From CAWUIO01 sp963922455 (lineage in GTDB: Bacteria; Bacteroidota; Bacteroidia; Cytophagales; Microscillaceae): a stretch of 40,700 bases of DNA. Positions 1 through 7,818 of this stretch are shown here, one piece after another (the first letter of the stretch is position 1; every line of letters begins with the position of its first letter). The stretch is taken from the NCBI GenBank assembly GCA_963922455.1, contig CAWUIO010000060.1:1-40700 (forward strand), in the 5' to 3' direction. The notes under the pieces are model-generated. The model saw only the letters and a list, made by a program, of their open reading frames with translations, had not been told where the DNA came from and searched no databases. A program made the position numbers and the translations under genes.

Positions 1-11
1 GGGAAAGCCCC
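1..11 (-). repeat. Possible end of a truncated copy of the structured intergenic repeat (copy 0)
   Basis: The first 11 bases, GGGAAAGCCCC, match the right-hand end of the minus-oriented copies at 12495-12623 and 29649-29793, which end in GGGTAAGCCCC and GGGCAAGCCCC. As in those copies, an A/T-rich stretch follows. The rest of the element would lie outside the window. The match is short, so this is tentative. Confidence 0.35.
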
Positions 12-82
12 AATTTTTTTTTGCCCCCGCCCAAGCCTTAACCCTTTTTATATGGGCCCCCACTTCATATTACTGAGATTCA

Positions 83-113
83 TTTGAAAGTAAACGGCTT
101 TCGGCTATACTTG
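83..113 (+). promoter_or_regulatory. Bacteroidota-type promoter for the hydroxyacyl-CoA dehydrogenase gene
   Basis: TTTG at 83-86 and TATACTTG at 106-113 are separated by 19 bp. This fits the Bacteroidota -33 TTTG / -7 TAnnTTTG pattern with one mismatch in the -7 box. The start codon at 145 would have a leader of about 25 nt. A perfect TAAATTTG box at 130-137 also exists, but it would leave almost no leader. Confidence 0.45.
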
Positions 114-144
114 TAACCTATCCCAAATTTAAATTTGCTAGCTC

Positions 145-1032
145 ATGAAAAATATAGCGGTTATTGGTTCGGGTACGATGGGGAATGGAATCGTCCACCT
201 CTTTGCCCAACACGGATTTCAAGTGCACATGATGGATATTTCGGCCGAGGCCTTGGATAAAGCCATGCAGACCATCACCAAAAACCTGGACCGACAGGTA
301 AAAAAGGAAATCCTCGATGAAGCGGGAAAAGAAAGTACCCTGGCCCATATTCACACGTTTACCGAAATGGGCCCGGCTCTAGAAAATGCCGACTTGGTCG
401 TGGAGGCAGCGACCGAAAATATAGAGATCAAGCTGAAAATATTTAAAGACATGGACCAATTGGCCCCAGCCTCTTGTGTCCTGGCTACCAATACCTCCTC
501 TATCTCCATCACCAAGATTGCCGCTGCCACCCAAAGGCCCCAACAAGTGATCGGAATGCACTTCTTTAATCCGGTTCCGGTGATGAAGCTGGTAGAAATC
601 ATCAATGGCTATGCTACCGATGCCGCCGTCTCTGAGCAGATTGCCGAACTCTCCAAGCAATTGGGCAAAGTACCCACCGTCGTGAATGATTACCCAGGCT
701 TTGTGTCCAACCGGGTATTGATGCCCATGATCAATGAGGCCATGTATACCTTATTTGAAGGGGTAGCGGGCGTGGAAGAAATTGATACGGTCATGAAGCT
801 GGGAATGGCCCACCCCATGGGCCCTTTGCAACTGGCCGATTTTATCGGGCTGGATGTTTGTCTTAATATTTTACGGGTTTTACACGAGGGACTGGGGAAT
901 CCCAAATATGCCCCTTGCCCCCTCCTGATTAATATGGTAGAAGCGGGTCATCGGGGCATAAAGTCAGGTATCGGATTTTACGACTATGGGGCCGGACCCA
1001 AAGCGGCCGTGGTAGCCCCCCGGTTCCGTTAA
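145..1032 (+). CDS. hbd: 3-hydroxybutyryl-CoA / 3-hydroxyacyl-CoA dehydrogenase
   Basis: This predicted cytosolic enzyme oxidises or reduces 3-hydroxyacyl-CoA with NAD(H), as in beta-oxidation or butanoyl-CoA metabolism. The 295-residue length is normal for the single-function family. The N-terminal Rossmann fold has GSGTMG at residues 8-13 and an acidic D31 at the end of the second strand, which favours NAD over NADP. Catalytic positions are present at family spacing: S118 in NTSS, H139 in HFFNP, E151, and N189 in GFVSNR. The C-terminal dimer domain carries HPMGPLQLADFIGLD and ends with the usual GIGFYDY. The gene appears monocistronic and its stop lies 2 nt from the stop of the convergent gene. 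Substrate chain length cannot be read from the sequence. Confidence 0.93.
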   Translation: MKNIAVIGSGTMGNGIVHLFAQHGFQVHMMDISAEALDKAMQTITKNLDRQVKKEILDEAGKESTLAHIHTFTEMGPALENADLVVEAATENIEIKLKIFKDMDQLAPASCVLATNTSSISITKIAAATQRPQQVIGMHFFNPVPVMKLVEIINGYATDAAVSEQIAELSKQLGKVPTVVNDYPGFVSNRVLMPMINEAMYTLFEGVAGVEEIDTVMKLGMAHPMGPLQLADFIGLDVCLNILRVLHEGLGNPKYAPCPLLINMVEAGHRGIKSGIGFYDYGAGPKAAVVAPRFR

Positions 1033-1034
1033 AT

Positions 1035-1589
1035 TTACCTAAGGGCTTCCTGAGCGATATGCCTTACCTGGAGTTCTATGGGCAAGCTCGGAATGAAGAC
1101 GATTCGGAAGCCTGCCTGTTCATACCTTTGGGCCAAGTGGGTAAAAAACCGCTTGGCCTCTTCAAAAGAGTAGCCAAAGGCCGCCGATTCCTTAAAATTA
1201 TCGCGCTGGGGGGGTAACAAAAAAACCGGCGAAGCATATGCACAGGTTTCAAAGGTTTGCTTGAAGATGGGCTCCACCGGAAGGCCGGCAAACTGCATAT
1301 AGGCAATTACGTCTTGTAGACTTCCCTCGTGAAATACAACTTTATCCAAAGCCCGGGCTCTTTCAACCGTTTTCCAAATCTGTCCCAAACAGAGATGAGC
1401 AAAACGCCGCAAGTCTGTTTGGGGTAATATAGCGTGAGGAAGGGGACTCTGCTCAGCAATGACTTGTTGAATAACACTGGGAAAACAGGCATGCGATTCC
1501 TGTTGCAGGGCAAACAACAACTCTCGAATAGGGCTTCCTGGGGAACCGCTCAGGATTAGTTGACGATTATGGGGGGACGGCGTATTCAT
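1035..1589 (-). CDS. AAA_28-like predicted ATPase with destroyed P-loop (pseudo-ATPase)
   Basis: The 184-residue protein follows the layout of AAA_28/NadR-like P-loop proteins. It has an N-terminal strand plus glycine loop, then a helical section, a strand ending where the family has a DR motif, a 'aY' helix, and a C-terminal strand-helix-strand. The nucleotide-binding residues are gone. The loop at residues 15-22 reads GSPGSPIR where the family has GxPGSGK[ST], so glycine, lysine and Ser/Thr are replaced by P20, I21 and R22. The flDR motif reads FHEG at 86-89. The reading frame is otherwise intact, so this is a degenerate paralogue rather than a broken gene. It follows the aminotransferase-like gene by 20 nt on the same strand and probably shares its mRNA. 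Family assignment is by eye. Confidence 0.6.
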   Translation of the reverse strand: MNTPSPHNRQLILSGSPGSPIRELLFALQQESHACFPSVIQQVIAEQSPLPHAILPQTDLRRFAHLCLGQIWKTVERARALDKVVFHEGSLQDVIAYMQFAGLPVEPIFKQTFETCAYASPVFLLPPQRDNFKESAAFGYSFEEAKRFFTHLAQRYEQAGFRIVFIPSLPIELQVRHIAQEALR

Positions 1590-1609
1590 CTTAGTCTTAA
1601 TAGCTAAAT

Positions 1610-2638
1610 TTATTTTTCTGTTTCTTGAGCTTCCCGGGTTTGGATTAAGTGTTGCAAGGCCATAAAAATATTTTCCTGGGCATCTCCTTCACTAGCCTTG
1701 ATACGGATGATTTCGGAAGTACCCAAAGCCTCTTCTCCTTCCCAGAAAACCCGCACTTGGGCCGACTCTTCCAAGTAGCTTGCTAATGCTTGGGCCGATA
1801 CTCCGGGCAAGCTCAGCGCCAGATAATGGGTATAACTCCGAGGGATAGATAAAGCTGGCAATTTTTGTAAAGCTTTTTCTAAAGATTGCCTACGCTCTAT
1901 GTTTGTTTTCGTATCAATGGCCGGATGATCAGGGTTTTGGAAGATAGCCAAACCGCTTAACTGAGCTAGACCACTTACCGAATGGGGATTTTGCCGGGTT
2001 TTTAAACCGGAAATTAGCTTAGGGTGCCCCAAAGCATACGAAAGGCCCAATCCGGGCAATCCATAGCGGTCTTCCACCGAGCGCAAAACAATCAGGTTTC
2101 GCATATAGGCGGTTTGTGGAGACAAGCTATCCGGAACTTCGGTAAAGGGCATGGTGCGCTCATCTATAATAAACACACACTGAGGGTTGGCCGAGATGAG
2201 ATCTTCTAATTCATCGGAATAATACATCTGGCCATGCCATATATTGGGATTGCTCAGAATACAGCCTTGAACCCCCGTGAATTGCGTAAACGGAAAAATA
2301 GTATCGGTATACAAGGGCTTGATCCGGGCATTTTGAAAAAACGAAGTATACTCTAGGGGGCTGGGCTTGACCAGCATGCCATTTTGAGGCCCCAGGAATT
2401 GGGTGACTAATTGTAAACTTTCCCAGCGACTATTCAAGGCCCATACCTGATTGGGGGATACTCCTTCATAATCGGCAATCATGCGAACGAGGGTTTCTGA
2501 ATAGGGCTCGGGAGGTTTTTGTAGCTGCTCCCAACGATCCATCACAAAGTCTTTCACATGGGGAGTCTCGTGGCCAATCCAAAGGAGATCATCCAGTCGG
2601 GTTAATTCTGAAGGGGAAGTAAAATGTGTGTCAGCCAT
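1610..2638 (-). CDS. HisC/CobD-like aminotransferase fold protein lacking the PLP lysine
   Basis: This 342-residue protein resembles fold-type I PLP enzymes of the histidinol-phosphate aminotransferase / threonine-phosphate decarboxylase group. Landmarks from the ATG at 2638 are SNPN at 129-132 (family SNPNNPTG), IIDE with D159 (the PLP ring-nitrogen contact), RSVEDRYGLPGLGLSY from R186, and a C-terminal IRIK segment. In active members the segment reads RSxTKxYGLPGLRLGY. Here the Schiff-base lysine is D190 and the following conserved arginine is G198. I checked these codons on the minus strand. An in-frame TTG lies five codons upstream, but the ATG is the better start. The gene lies 76 nt after cobU, which would suit a CobD relative, but catalysis by the usual chemistry looks impossible. 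Confidence 0.75.
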   Translation of the reverse strand: MADTHFTSPSELTRLDDLLWIGHETPHVKDFVMDRWEQLQKPPEPYSETLVRMIADYEGVSPNQVWALNSRWESLQLVTQFLGPQNGMLVKPSPLEYTSFFQNARIKPLYTDTIFPFTQFTGVQGCILSNPNIWHGQMYYSDELEDLISANPQCVFIIDERTMPFTEVPDSLSPQTAYMRNLIVLRSVEDRYGLPGLGLSYALGHPKLISGLKTRQNPHSVSGLAQLSGLAIFQNPDHPAIDTKTNIERRQSLEKALQKLPALSIPRSYTHYLALSLPGVSAQALASYLEESAQVRVFWEGEEALGTSEIIRIKASEGDAQENIFMALQHLIQTREAQETEK

Positions 2639-2714
2639 ACAGCCTAGGATCAAGGGTAAGATCCTAATTTACAAAAAGCAAGGAGCAAAAAAAATAGAGA
2701 TTAACGGCTATACC

Positions 2715-3218
2715 TTATTTTATTTTCATAGGGATTCCTGAAACCATAAAATAAGCCTCATCGGCTCTTCGGGCAATATACTGGTTCATCCACCCTTGTA
2801 AATCGGTAAACTTGCGGCCTATTTCCGTTTCGGCGTGAGTGCCCATCCCGATTTCATTGCTCACCACAATAAGGGTACATTTCTTTTGACAGACTTTATC
2901 CCACTCCGTCTGGGCTTCTTTTAAAGAACGTTCAACATCGTATTGGGTATCGACAAAATAATTAGTGAGCCAAAGCGTCACGCAATCAAGTACGACGACC
3001 CGTCCATCCAGGTCTAATTTACTCAGGTCTTTTTCTTCTTCTAAGTTGGCCCAACGGGCATCCCGGTCATCTTGATGGCGCTTTACCCTGTCGGCAAAGT
3101 CTGTGTCCCACACCCGGGCCGTAGCAAGATAGACCGGTTCCTGGCTGAAACTTAGAGCTAGGTTTTGAGCAAAGCTACTTTTTCCAGATCTTTGCCCGCC
3201 GGAAATGTAATAAATCAT
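2715..3218 (-). CDS. cobU: Adenosylcobinamide kinase / adenosylcobinamide-phosphate guanylyltransferase
   Basis: CobU phosphorylates adenosylcobinamide and transfers GMP to it in nucleotide-loop assembly of cobalamin. The 167-residue length is normal. The P-loop GGQRSGKS is at residues 7-14. The RHQDDRDARW segment holds H48, the residue expected to carry GMP. DCVTLWLTN at 78-86 and SNEIGMG at 120-126 are further family motifs. It is the first gene of a probable three-gene minus-strand group followed by two degenerate enzyme-fold genes. No cobS, cobT or cobC is visible here, so the rest of the pathway would have to be elsewhere. Confidence 0.93.
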   Translation of the reverse strand: MIYYISGGQRSGKSSFAQNLALSFSQEPVYLATARVWDTDFADRVKRHQDDRDARWANLEEEKDLSKLDLDGRVVVLDCVTLWLTNYFVDTQYDVERSLKEAQTEWDKVCQKKCTLIVVSNEIGMGTHAETEIGRKFTDLQGWMNQYIARRADEAYFMVSGIPMKIK

Positions 3219-3349
3219 AGCAAACTATTCAGATACACAGGGCCGCAATGCCCCCTTTTTAATTTTGTAAATTACACAAGAAATTCAAACCCTCGAGCTA
3301 TTACAGGGGGTTATTTAGTAGCCGATCATTTGCCTATAAACTAAAAATT

Positions 3350-4900
3350 ATGCACCGCCGTATTACAATCCTGGTTTCTGTCTTGCTATTTGCCCTCAGT
3401 ACCTGCCGCCAAGAGAAGCCCCCCCAAGAGGCCGAGGCCTCAGAAAGACCAAAATCTGCCGAAGAAATGTCGGGAGAACAGTTGGCACAGGCATATTGTG
3501 CTAGCTGCCATATGTATCCCGATCCCAAGCTCTTAAGTAAAAATACCTGGCAAGAGCACGTCCTGCCCCGCATGGGCTACTTTATGGGTATTTATAAGAA
3601 GCCCGGCGAACGAGAAAGTTTGCTCGAGCCCGGTGAAGGAGGAGCCAAGGTAGTAGCGGCTGGCGTATTTCCCGAAAAGCCTACCATAGACCCCGCACTA
3701 TGGAGCAAAATCGAGGCGTTTTACCTGGAAGCTGCTCCCGAAAGCCTTGACCAAGAGTCCAATCCTGAAATTGCAGACACTACCCCCCTCTTTACGCCCC
3801 GTAATCCCAATTACCGCATGTCCCCTCCCAGTACCACGTACATTCAAGTAGATAAGGGCCGCCTGCTCATCGGGGATGCCAATAAAAAAGCCTTTTTACA
3901 ATTTAATCAAAGCCTCAATATGGACCGCTTGGCGCGAACTGGGCAAAGTGTGGTAGATTATAAAGAAACGCCTCAAAATCTGTTTCTAACGGTGATGGGC
4001 TCTTTTTCTCCCACCGACGCCACCAGTGGTTATCTTTTAAAATTACCCAAATCGGCCCAAGAAAAGCCCCAAAAAATCATCCAAAACCTTCAACGTCCTG
4101 TTGATAGTGAGTTTGCCGACCTCAATGGCGACGGCCAAGAAGATGTAGTGATTTCCGAATTTGCTAAGTGGACTGGTGGCCTCTCCTGGTGGGAAAATAC
4201 AGGCTCAGCCTACATTCCCCACAAATTACGAGACCAACCCGGGGCCGTCAAGTCCTACGTTCGGGACCTCAACCAAGACTCCCTGCCCGATATCATAGCG
4301 CTCTTTGGCCAAGGGGACGAAGGGATTTTTGCCTATTACAATCAAGGAGAGGGCAATTTTAAGGAAGAGCCACTATTGCGCTTTCATCCCAGTTCCGGTT
4401 CAAGTTATTTCCAGTTTTACGATTTCAATGCCGATGGTTCCCCGGATATACTATATTGTGGGGGCGACAATGCCGACTATACCCCCGTTTTAAAACCTTA
4501 CCACGGTATCCGGATTTTCTTGAACGATGGAAATAATTCATTTGAAGAGAAGTTCTTTTACCCCCTCCACGGAGCATACAAAGCCATACCTGCCGATTTT
4601 GACCAGGATGGTGATTGGGACCTAGCCGCCATTTCTTTTTTTCCCGACTTTTCCCAAGGAAAAGAAATGAGCTTCGTTTATCTGGAAAACTTGGGTAATT
4701 GGGAATTTAAAGCCTCTACCCTCCCCCAAACCCGGGAAGGCCGTTGGATTGTGATGGATGCTGGCGACCTAGATAGCGATGGGGACCTGGATATCGCCTT
4801 GGGCTCCCTTTCTTTTGAAACCTATCCCGATCCCTTAAGGATGGCTACTTGGTTAGAACAGGGAATGCCCTATATGTTTTTAGAAAACACCTTGAAGTAA
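3350..4900 (+). CDS. Cytochrome c-domain lipoprotein with FG-GAP/VCBS repeats
   Basis: The 516-residue protein begins with a lipoprotein signal whose lipobox LSTC places the lipidated cysteine at residue 19, so it is probably anchored in a membrane outside the cytoplasm. A single haem-c site, CASCH at 50-54, is followed by candidate axial methionines M75 and M79. From about residue 160 the protein is a predicted beta-propeller with five calcium-loop repeats of the FG-GAP type, starting near residues 257, 306, 358, 416 and 473 (for example DLNGDGQED and DLDSDGDLD). This architecture suggests an extracytoplasmic electron-transfer or carbohydrate-associated protein, but no substrate can be named. 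It is convergent with the histidine kinase gene and has no operon partner. Confidence 0.85.
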   Translation: MHRRITILVSVLLFALSTCRQEKPPQEAEASERPKSAEEMSGEQLAQAYCASCHMYPDPKLLSKNTWQEHVLPRMGYFMGIYKKPGERESLLEPGEGGAKVVAAGVFPEKPTIDPALWSKIEAFYLEAAPESLDQESNPEIADTTPLFTPRNPNYRMSPPSTTYIQVDKGRLLIGDANKKAFLQFNQSLNMDRLARTGQSVVDYKETPQNLFLTVMGSFSPTDATSGYLLKLPKSAQEKPQKIIQNLQRPVDSEFADLNGDGQEDVVISEFAKWTGGLSWWENTGSAYIPHKLRDQPGAVKSYVRDLNQDSLPDIIALFGQGDEGIFAYYNQGEGNFKEEPLLRFHPSSGSSYFQFYDFNADGSPDILYCGGDNADYTPVLKPYHGIRIFLNDGNNSFEEKFFYPLHGAYKAIPADFDQDGDWDLAAISFFPDFSQGKEMSFVYLENLGNWEFKASTLPQTREGRWIVMDAGDLDSDGDLDIALGSLSFETYPDPLRMATWLEQGMPYMFLENTLK

Positions 4901-4911
4901 GATTTTTATTT

Positions 4912-5040
4912 GGAGCTGCCCCCCGGTTGCCCATTGGAGCCCAATAGGCCATTTGGGGGCCGGGGGTCGGGCTATCACTACTCGCTGCCCTGCCCGCAAG
5001 GGCCCCCTCGAGCTCAAACAGGCCGTTCTATCCCTCAGCC
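4912..5040 (+). repeat. Structured intergenic repeat, copy 1 (subfamily A)
   Basis: This 129-bp element starts 11 nt after the preceding stop codon. The ends pair as GCTG (4915-4918) with CAGC (5036-5039). The internal helix is CCCCCGG (4920-4926) with CCGGGGG (4960-4966) around a 33-nt loop. It shares TCGGGCT, CACTACTCGC and CTCAAACAGGCCGTTC with the other subfamily A copies. It lies between convergent genes. Confidence 0.85.
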
Positions 5041-5060
5041 ATATTGCATAGGAATTTTCT

Positions 5061-7691
5061 TCAATCAGTCGTTTTCAGACTCATTAATTCACTCCGCAAC
5101 TGATTCAAAGCAACTTTTCCCTCCAGCATAATTTCCTGCGCTAGGCGGTGAAGCTCCTCTTTGCCTTCCAAATCACGAGAATCTCGAGTCTTAATATCCA
5201 AGTCTCGCAATTTATCAGAGGTGGGGGTGATGTGCATTTGGGAAAAACGGGCATACAAACGATGAGCAATTTCTCCTATCTTCTTCCAGTTTTGTTCTTC
5301 AACAAAAACCTCCATAGATACCAGATCTTCGCTTGACTGCGTGATCATGTCCTCAGCAATTTCTTGAAAAAGGGCTTCATCTCCCAAAACAAAACCTTTG
5401 AGTGTTTCTAAGTCATACATTACCTCAATGGGCAGCGAAGATGGAGAAGAATGTTTATGGGGTAAATGCTCCGAAAGTATCTGAAAAAACGCCTCTTCCT
5501 GAAAAGGTTTTAAAAGCAAGGCATCCCCACCACTGTCCAAGACTCTTTGTAGATCTTCAGGCACTAGATTGGCGGTGAGTACAATGATGGGCAACTGAGG
5601 TAAAATTTCCCGGATCCGCGGGATCAATTCAAAGCCATCTACCTCAGGCATATGCAAATCCACCAAGGCCAGGTCAAATTGCTCCCCATGGCTGTGCAGT
5701 ATTTCTAAAGCTTCTTTGCCATGCTGGGCTTCCTCACAAGGCAGTTCAAATTTTTGGAGCAAATAACGGGCAAGTTTCAGGTTGATGGCATCATCATCTA
5801 CTACCAGGATATTACGCGCTTTGAGCTTCTGAGGCAGGCCATCCGGCCGGCTTATTGGCTTGAAAACTTGCTGGGAAGCCACCGGCAACCTGAGTTTAAT
5901 TTTAAAAACCGAACCTTGCCCTAGAACACTCTCTACCTCGAGGCTTCCTCCCATAGCCTTTACAATTTTATTGCTTATGCCCAAACCTAAACCACTCCCG
6001 GCTGGCCGGCCCAAGGTACGGGAATCTACCTGGTAAAAATTATCAAAGATGAGTTTTTGTTGCTCATCACTTATCCCAATACCTGAATCTTTGACTTGGA
6101 TCTCCAGCTCCCAAGTGTTATCATCTTTTTCCTGAGCAAACAAGGATATACGTACCTCGCCCGAATCTGTAAATTTGATTGCATTCGATACTAGGTTAAA
6201 TAAAACCTGTCGAAGACGAAAGGCGTCCCCATTCAAAACTAATTCCGAATGCTCACTGGGACTCAGGTTAAATGTAATTTGCTTGTCTCTAGCTTGTTGC
6301 CAAAAGGTGTGATGGCTTAGCTCAAGTACTTGCCAAAGGGAAAAAGGAGCTTCTTCCAAGCTAAGGGCCTCGGCTTCTAAACGTGATAGCTCCAATACTT
6401 CATTGACCAGTTTTAGGAGATGTTGCGAAGATTGATGGACAATCCGTATGGATTCGCGTAGCCTAAGATCTTTGTTCTCCTTCTCAATTTGTTCTGAAAA
6501 CCCCAGAATTGCGTGTAATGGCGTACGAATTTCGTGGCTCATATTGGCCAGGAAATCAGATTTGGCACGAGCAAGTTTTTCCGCATCTTGTTTGGCCCGA
6601 AAAAGTTGTTTTTCATAAAAACGGTGCGTGTCAATATCTGAGAGGAGCCCCCAGGCCAAGCCTATGGCAAATAATACCAAAACCAAGGCGACACCCATAG
6701 ATACCCAGAAGTACTGATTCAGGATTTTCTTAGACTGTTCCTTTTTATAAATAGTTTGAGAACTGGCCTTTTGATTGAGATGCTTTATGACCCCTTCCAG
6801 CTTTTGCAAAATCCGGGAATTGAGCTGGTAGATTTTTTTTTCGTGTTGATAAATTTCTTGAACCTGCCAATTTTCTTTTTGGTTAATCAGGCCCAGTTTT
6901 TCGGTGATCTCGTTTAAGGTGGTATCTTTTTGCCATACTTCCAGGGAGTCCATGGTCACATTGATCTCCCGAGTTACAAAAGTTAAGGTGTCCTGCTCAA
7001 CTTCTCCATTTTTTATGGCCTTGCGGCGTGCTCTTCTTTCGGCCCGAGCGGCTTTACGCTCGGCCCGGCTCATTTTCTTTTTGGGGATATCTTCCCTTTC
7101 TTCCTGTTTTTCTTCTAAGCTGTCTTCCAGAGGGACTACCTTATTGATGGTTTGCCATTCATCGTAAACCAAGCGCTGAAGGGTGTCGTGGGCTAGTAAA
7201 GTACTGTCGGGCGTGGTTTCGCCTATTTTTTCAATTTGGTTTTGAATAATCTTGTAGGCTTTGTTATTGAAGTCCATTTGCTTCAAGCGCCGGTACAAAT
7301 ACCTACTTTTCTCCAAGGTTTGAGATAAAGCCTGTAACCAAGTAGCCAAGGAGTCCAAATCAGGGTTTTCTTTTACAAAAGCCGGCTGGATTTTTTCTAA
7401 CTGATGGATAGAAGCCAGAATCTGCCGACTCAATGTAAAATAAGCCGCATCCAGGGAATCTTGCTCAGGTAGACGGGAGGCCCGCTGTAAAACCTGGAGA
7501 GAAGATAAATCCAGTAATACCTTATTCAGTAAACGGAGTTCCCGGTTGGGTTCTGCCAGTTCCCCAATCTTGGTGTGCAAAGCCCGGTTACTAAAATAGA
7601 GGAGATAGCCCACAATTAGTAATCCCGCCAGCATGATAATAAAGCTTACCAGAACTTTGTATTTGATTTTTATTTCAGAGCTGTCTCGCAT
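5061..7691 (-). CDS. Membrane-bound hybrid sensor histidine kinase with receiver and HPt domains
   Basis: The 876-residue protein has a transmembrane segment near 14-33, a long helical sensor region, and a second transmembrane segment near 329-350. It then carries HisKA with SHEIRTP and phosphorylatable H386, HATPase with N503, DSGIGI at 535-540 and GSGLGLG at 566-572, a receiver with VDDD at 631-634, D678 and K728, and a C-terminal HPt-like domain with H810. The sequence around H810 is HRLYA rather than the usual HxLKG. The sensor region contains a strongly basic stretch at about 204-226 that is unexpected between two membrane segments. All domains needed for an internal phosphorelay are present, but no separate response regulator gene adjoins it. 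The stimulus is unknown. Confidence 0.93.
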   Translation of the reverse strand: MRDSSEIKIKYKVLVSFIIMLAGLLIVGYLLYFSNRALHTKIGELAEPNRELRLLNKVLLDLSSLQVLQRASRLPEQDSLDAAYFTLSRQILASIHQLEKIQPAFVKENPDLDSLATWLQALSQTLEKSRYLYRRLKQMDFNNKAYKIIQNQIEKIGETTPDSTLLAHDTLQRLVYDEWQTINKVVPLEDSLEEKQEEREDIPKKKMSRAERKAARAERRARRKAIKNGEVEQDTLTFVTREINVTMDSLEVWQKDTTLNEITEKLGLINQKENWQVQEIYQHEKKIYQLNSRILQKLEGVIKHLNQKASSQTIYKKEQSKKILNQYFWVSMGVALVLVLFAIGLAWGLLSDIDTHRFYEKQLFRAKQDAEKLARAKSDFLANMSHEIRTPLHAILGFSEQIEKENKDLRLRESIRIVHQSSQHLLKLVNEVLELSRLEAEALSLEEAPFSLWQVLELSHHTFWQQARDKQITFNLSPSEHSELVLNGDAFRLRQVLFNLVSNAIKFTDSGEVRISLFAQEKDDNTWELEIQVKDSGIGISDEQQKLIFDNFYQVDSRTLGRPAGSGLGLGISNKIVKAMGGSLEVESVLGQGSVFKIKLRLPVASQQVFKPISRPDGLPQKLKARNILVVDDDAINLKLARYLLQKFELPCEEAQHGKEALEILHSHGEQFDLALVDLHMPEVDGFELIPRIREILPQLPIIVLTANLVPEDLQRVLDSGGDALLLKPFQEEAFFQILSEHLPHKHSSPSSLPIEVMYDLETLKGFVLGDEALFQEIAEDMITQSSEDLVSMEVFVEEQNWKKIGEIAHRLYARFSQMHITPTSDKLRDLDIKTRDSRDLEGKEELHRLAQEIMLEGKVALNQLRSELMSLKTTD

Positions 7692-7763
7692 GAATATAGA
7701 CTAAAACACAAAACGATCTATCTGTCCTTCTAAATATAACGATGCTTTTCCTCAGCAATTTGC

Positions 7764-7791
7764 TTGTTGTCCCAAAAATACTCGTAAATTG
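7764..7791 (+). promoter_or_regulatory. Possible promoter of the tandem amidohydrolase gene
   Basis: TTG at 7764-7766 and TAAATTG at 7785-7791 are 18 bp apart, an imperfect match to the Bacteroidota promoter. If used, transcription would start just upstream of the ATG at 7819 and downstream of the alternative TTG start at 7789. This supports the later start. Confidence 0.3.
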
Positions 7792-7818
7792 TACATTCCC
7801 ATTACAATTAAGCGTCTT

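Noticed and set aside
4910..5131. Reading frames through repeat copies 1 and 2 (also 10853-11070) giving short Pro/Arg-rich peptides with a common ending
   Set aside because: The similarity comes from the repeat DNA. Frames differ between copies, copy 2 is open in three frames at once, and indels break the others, so translation is not conserved.
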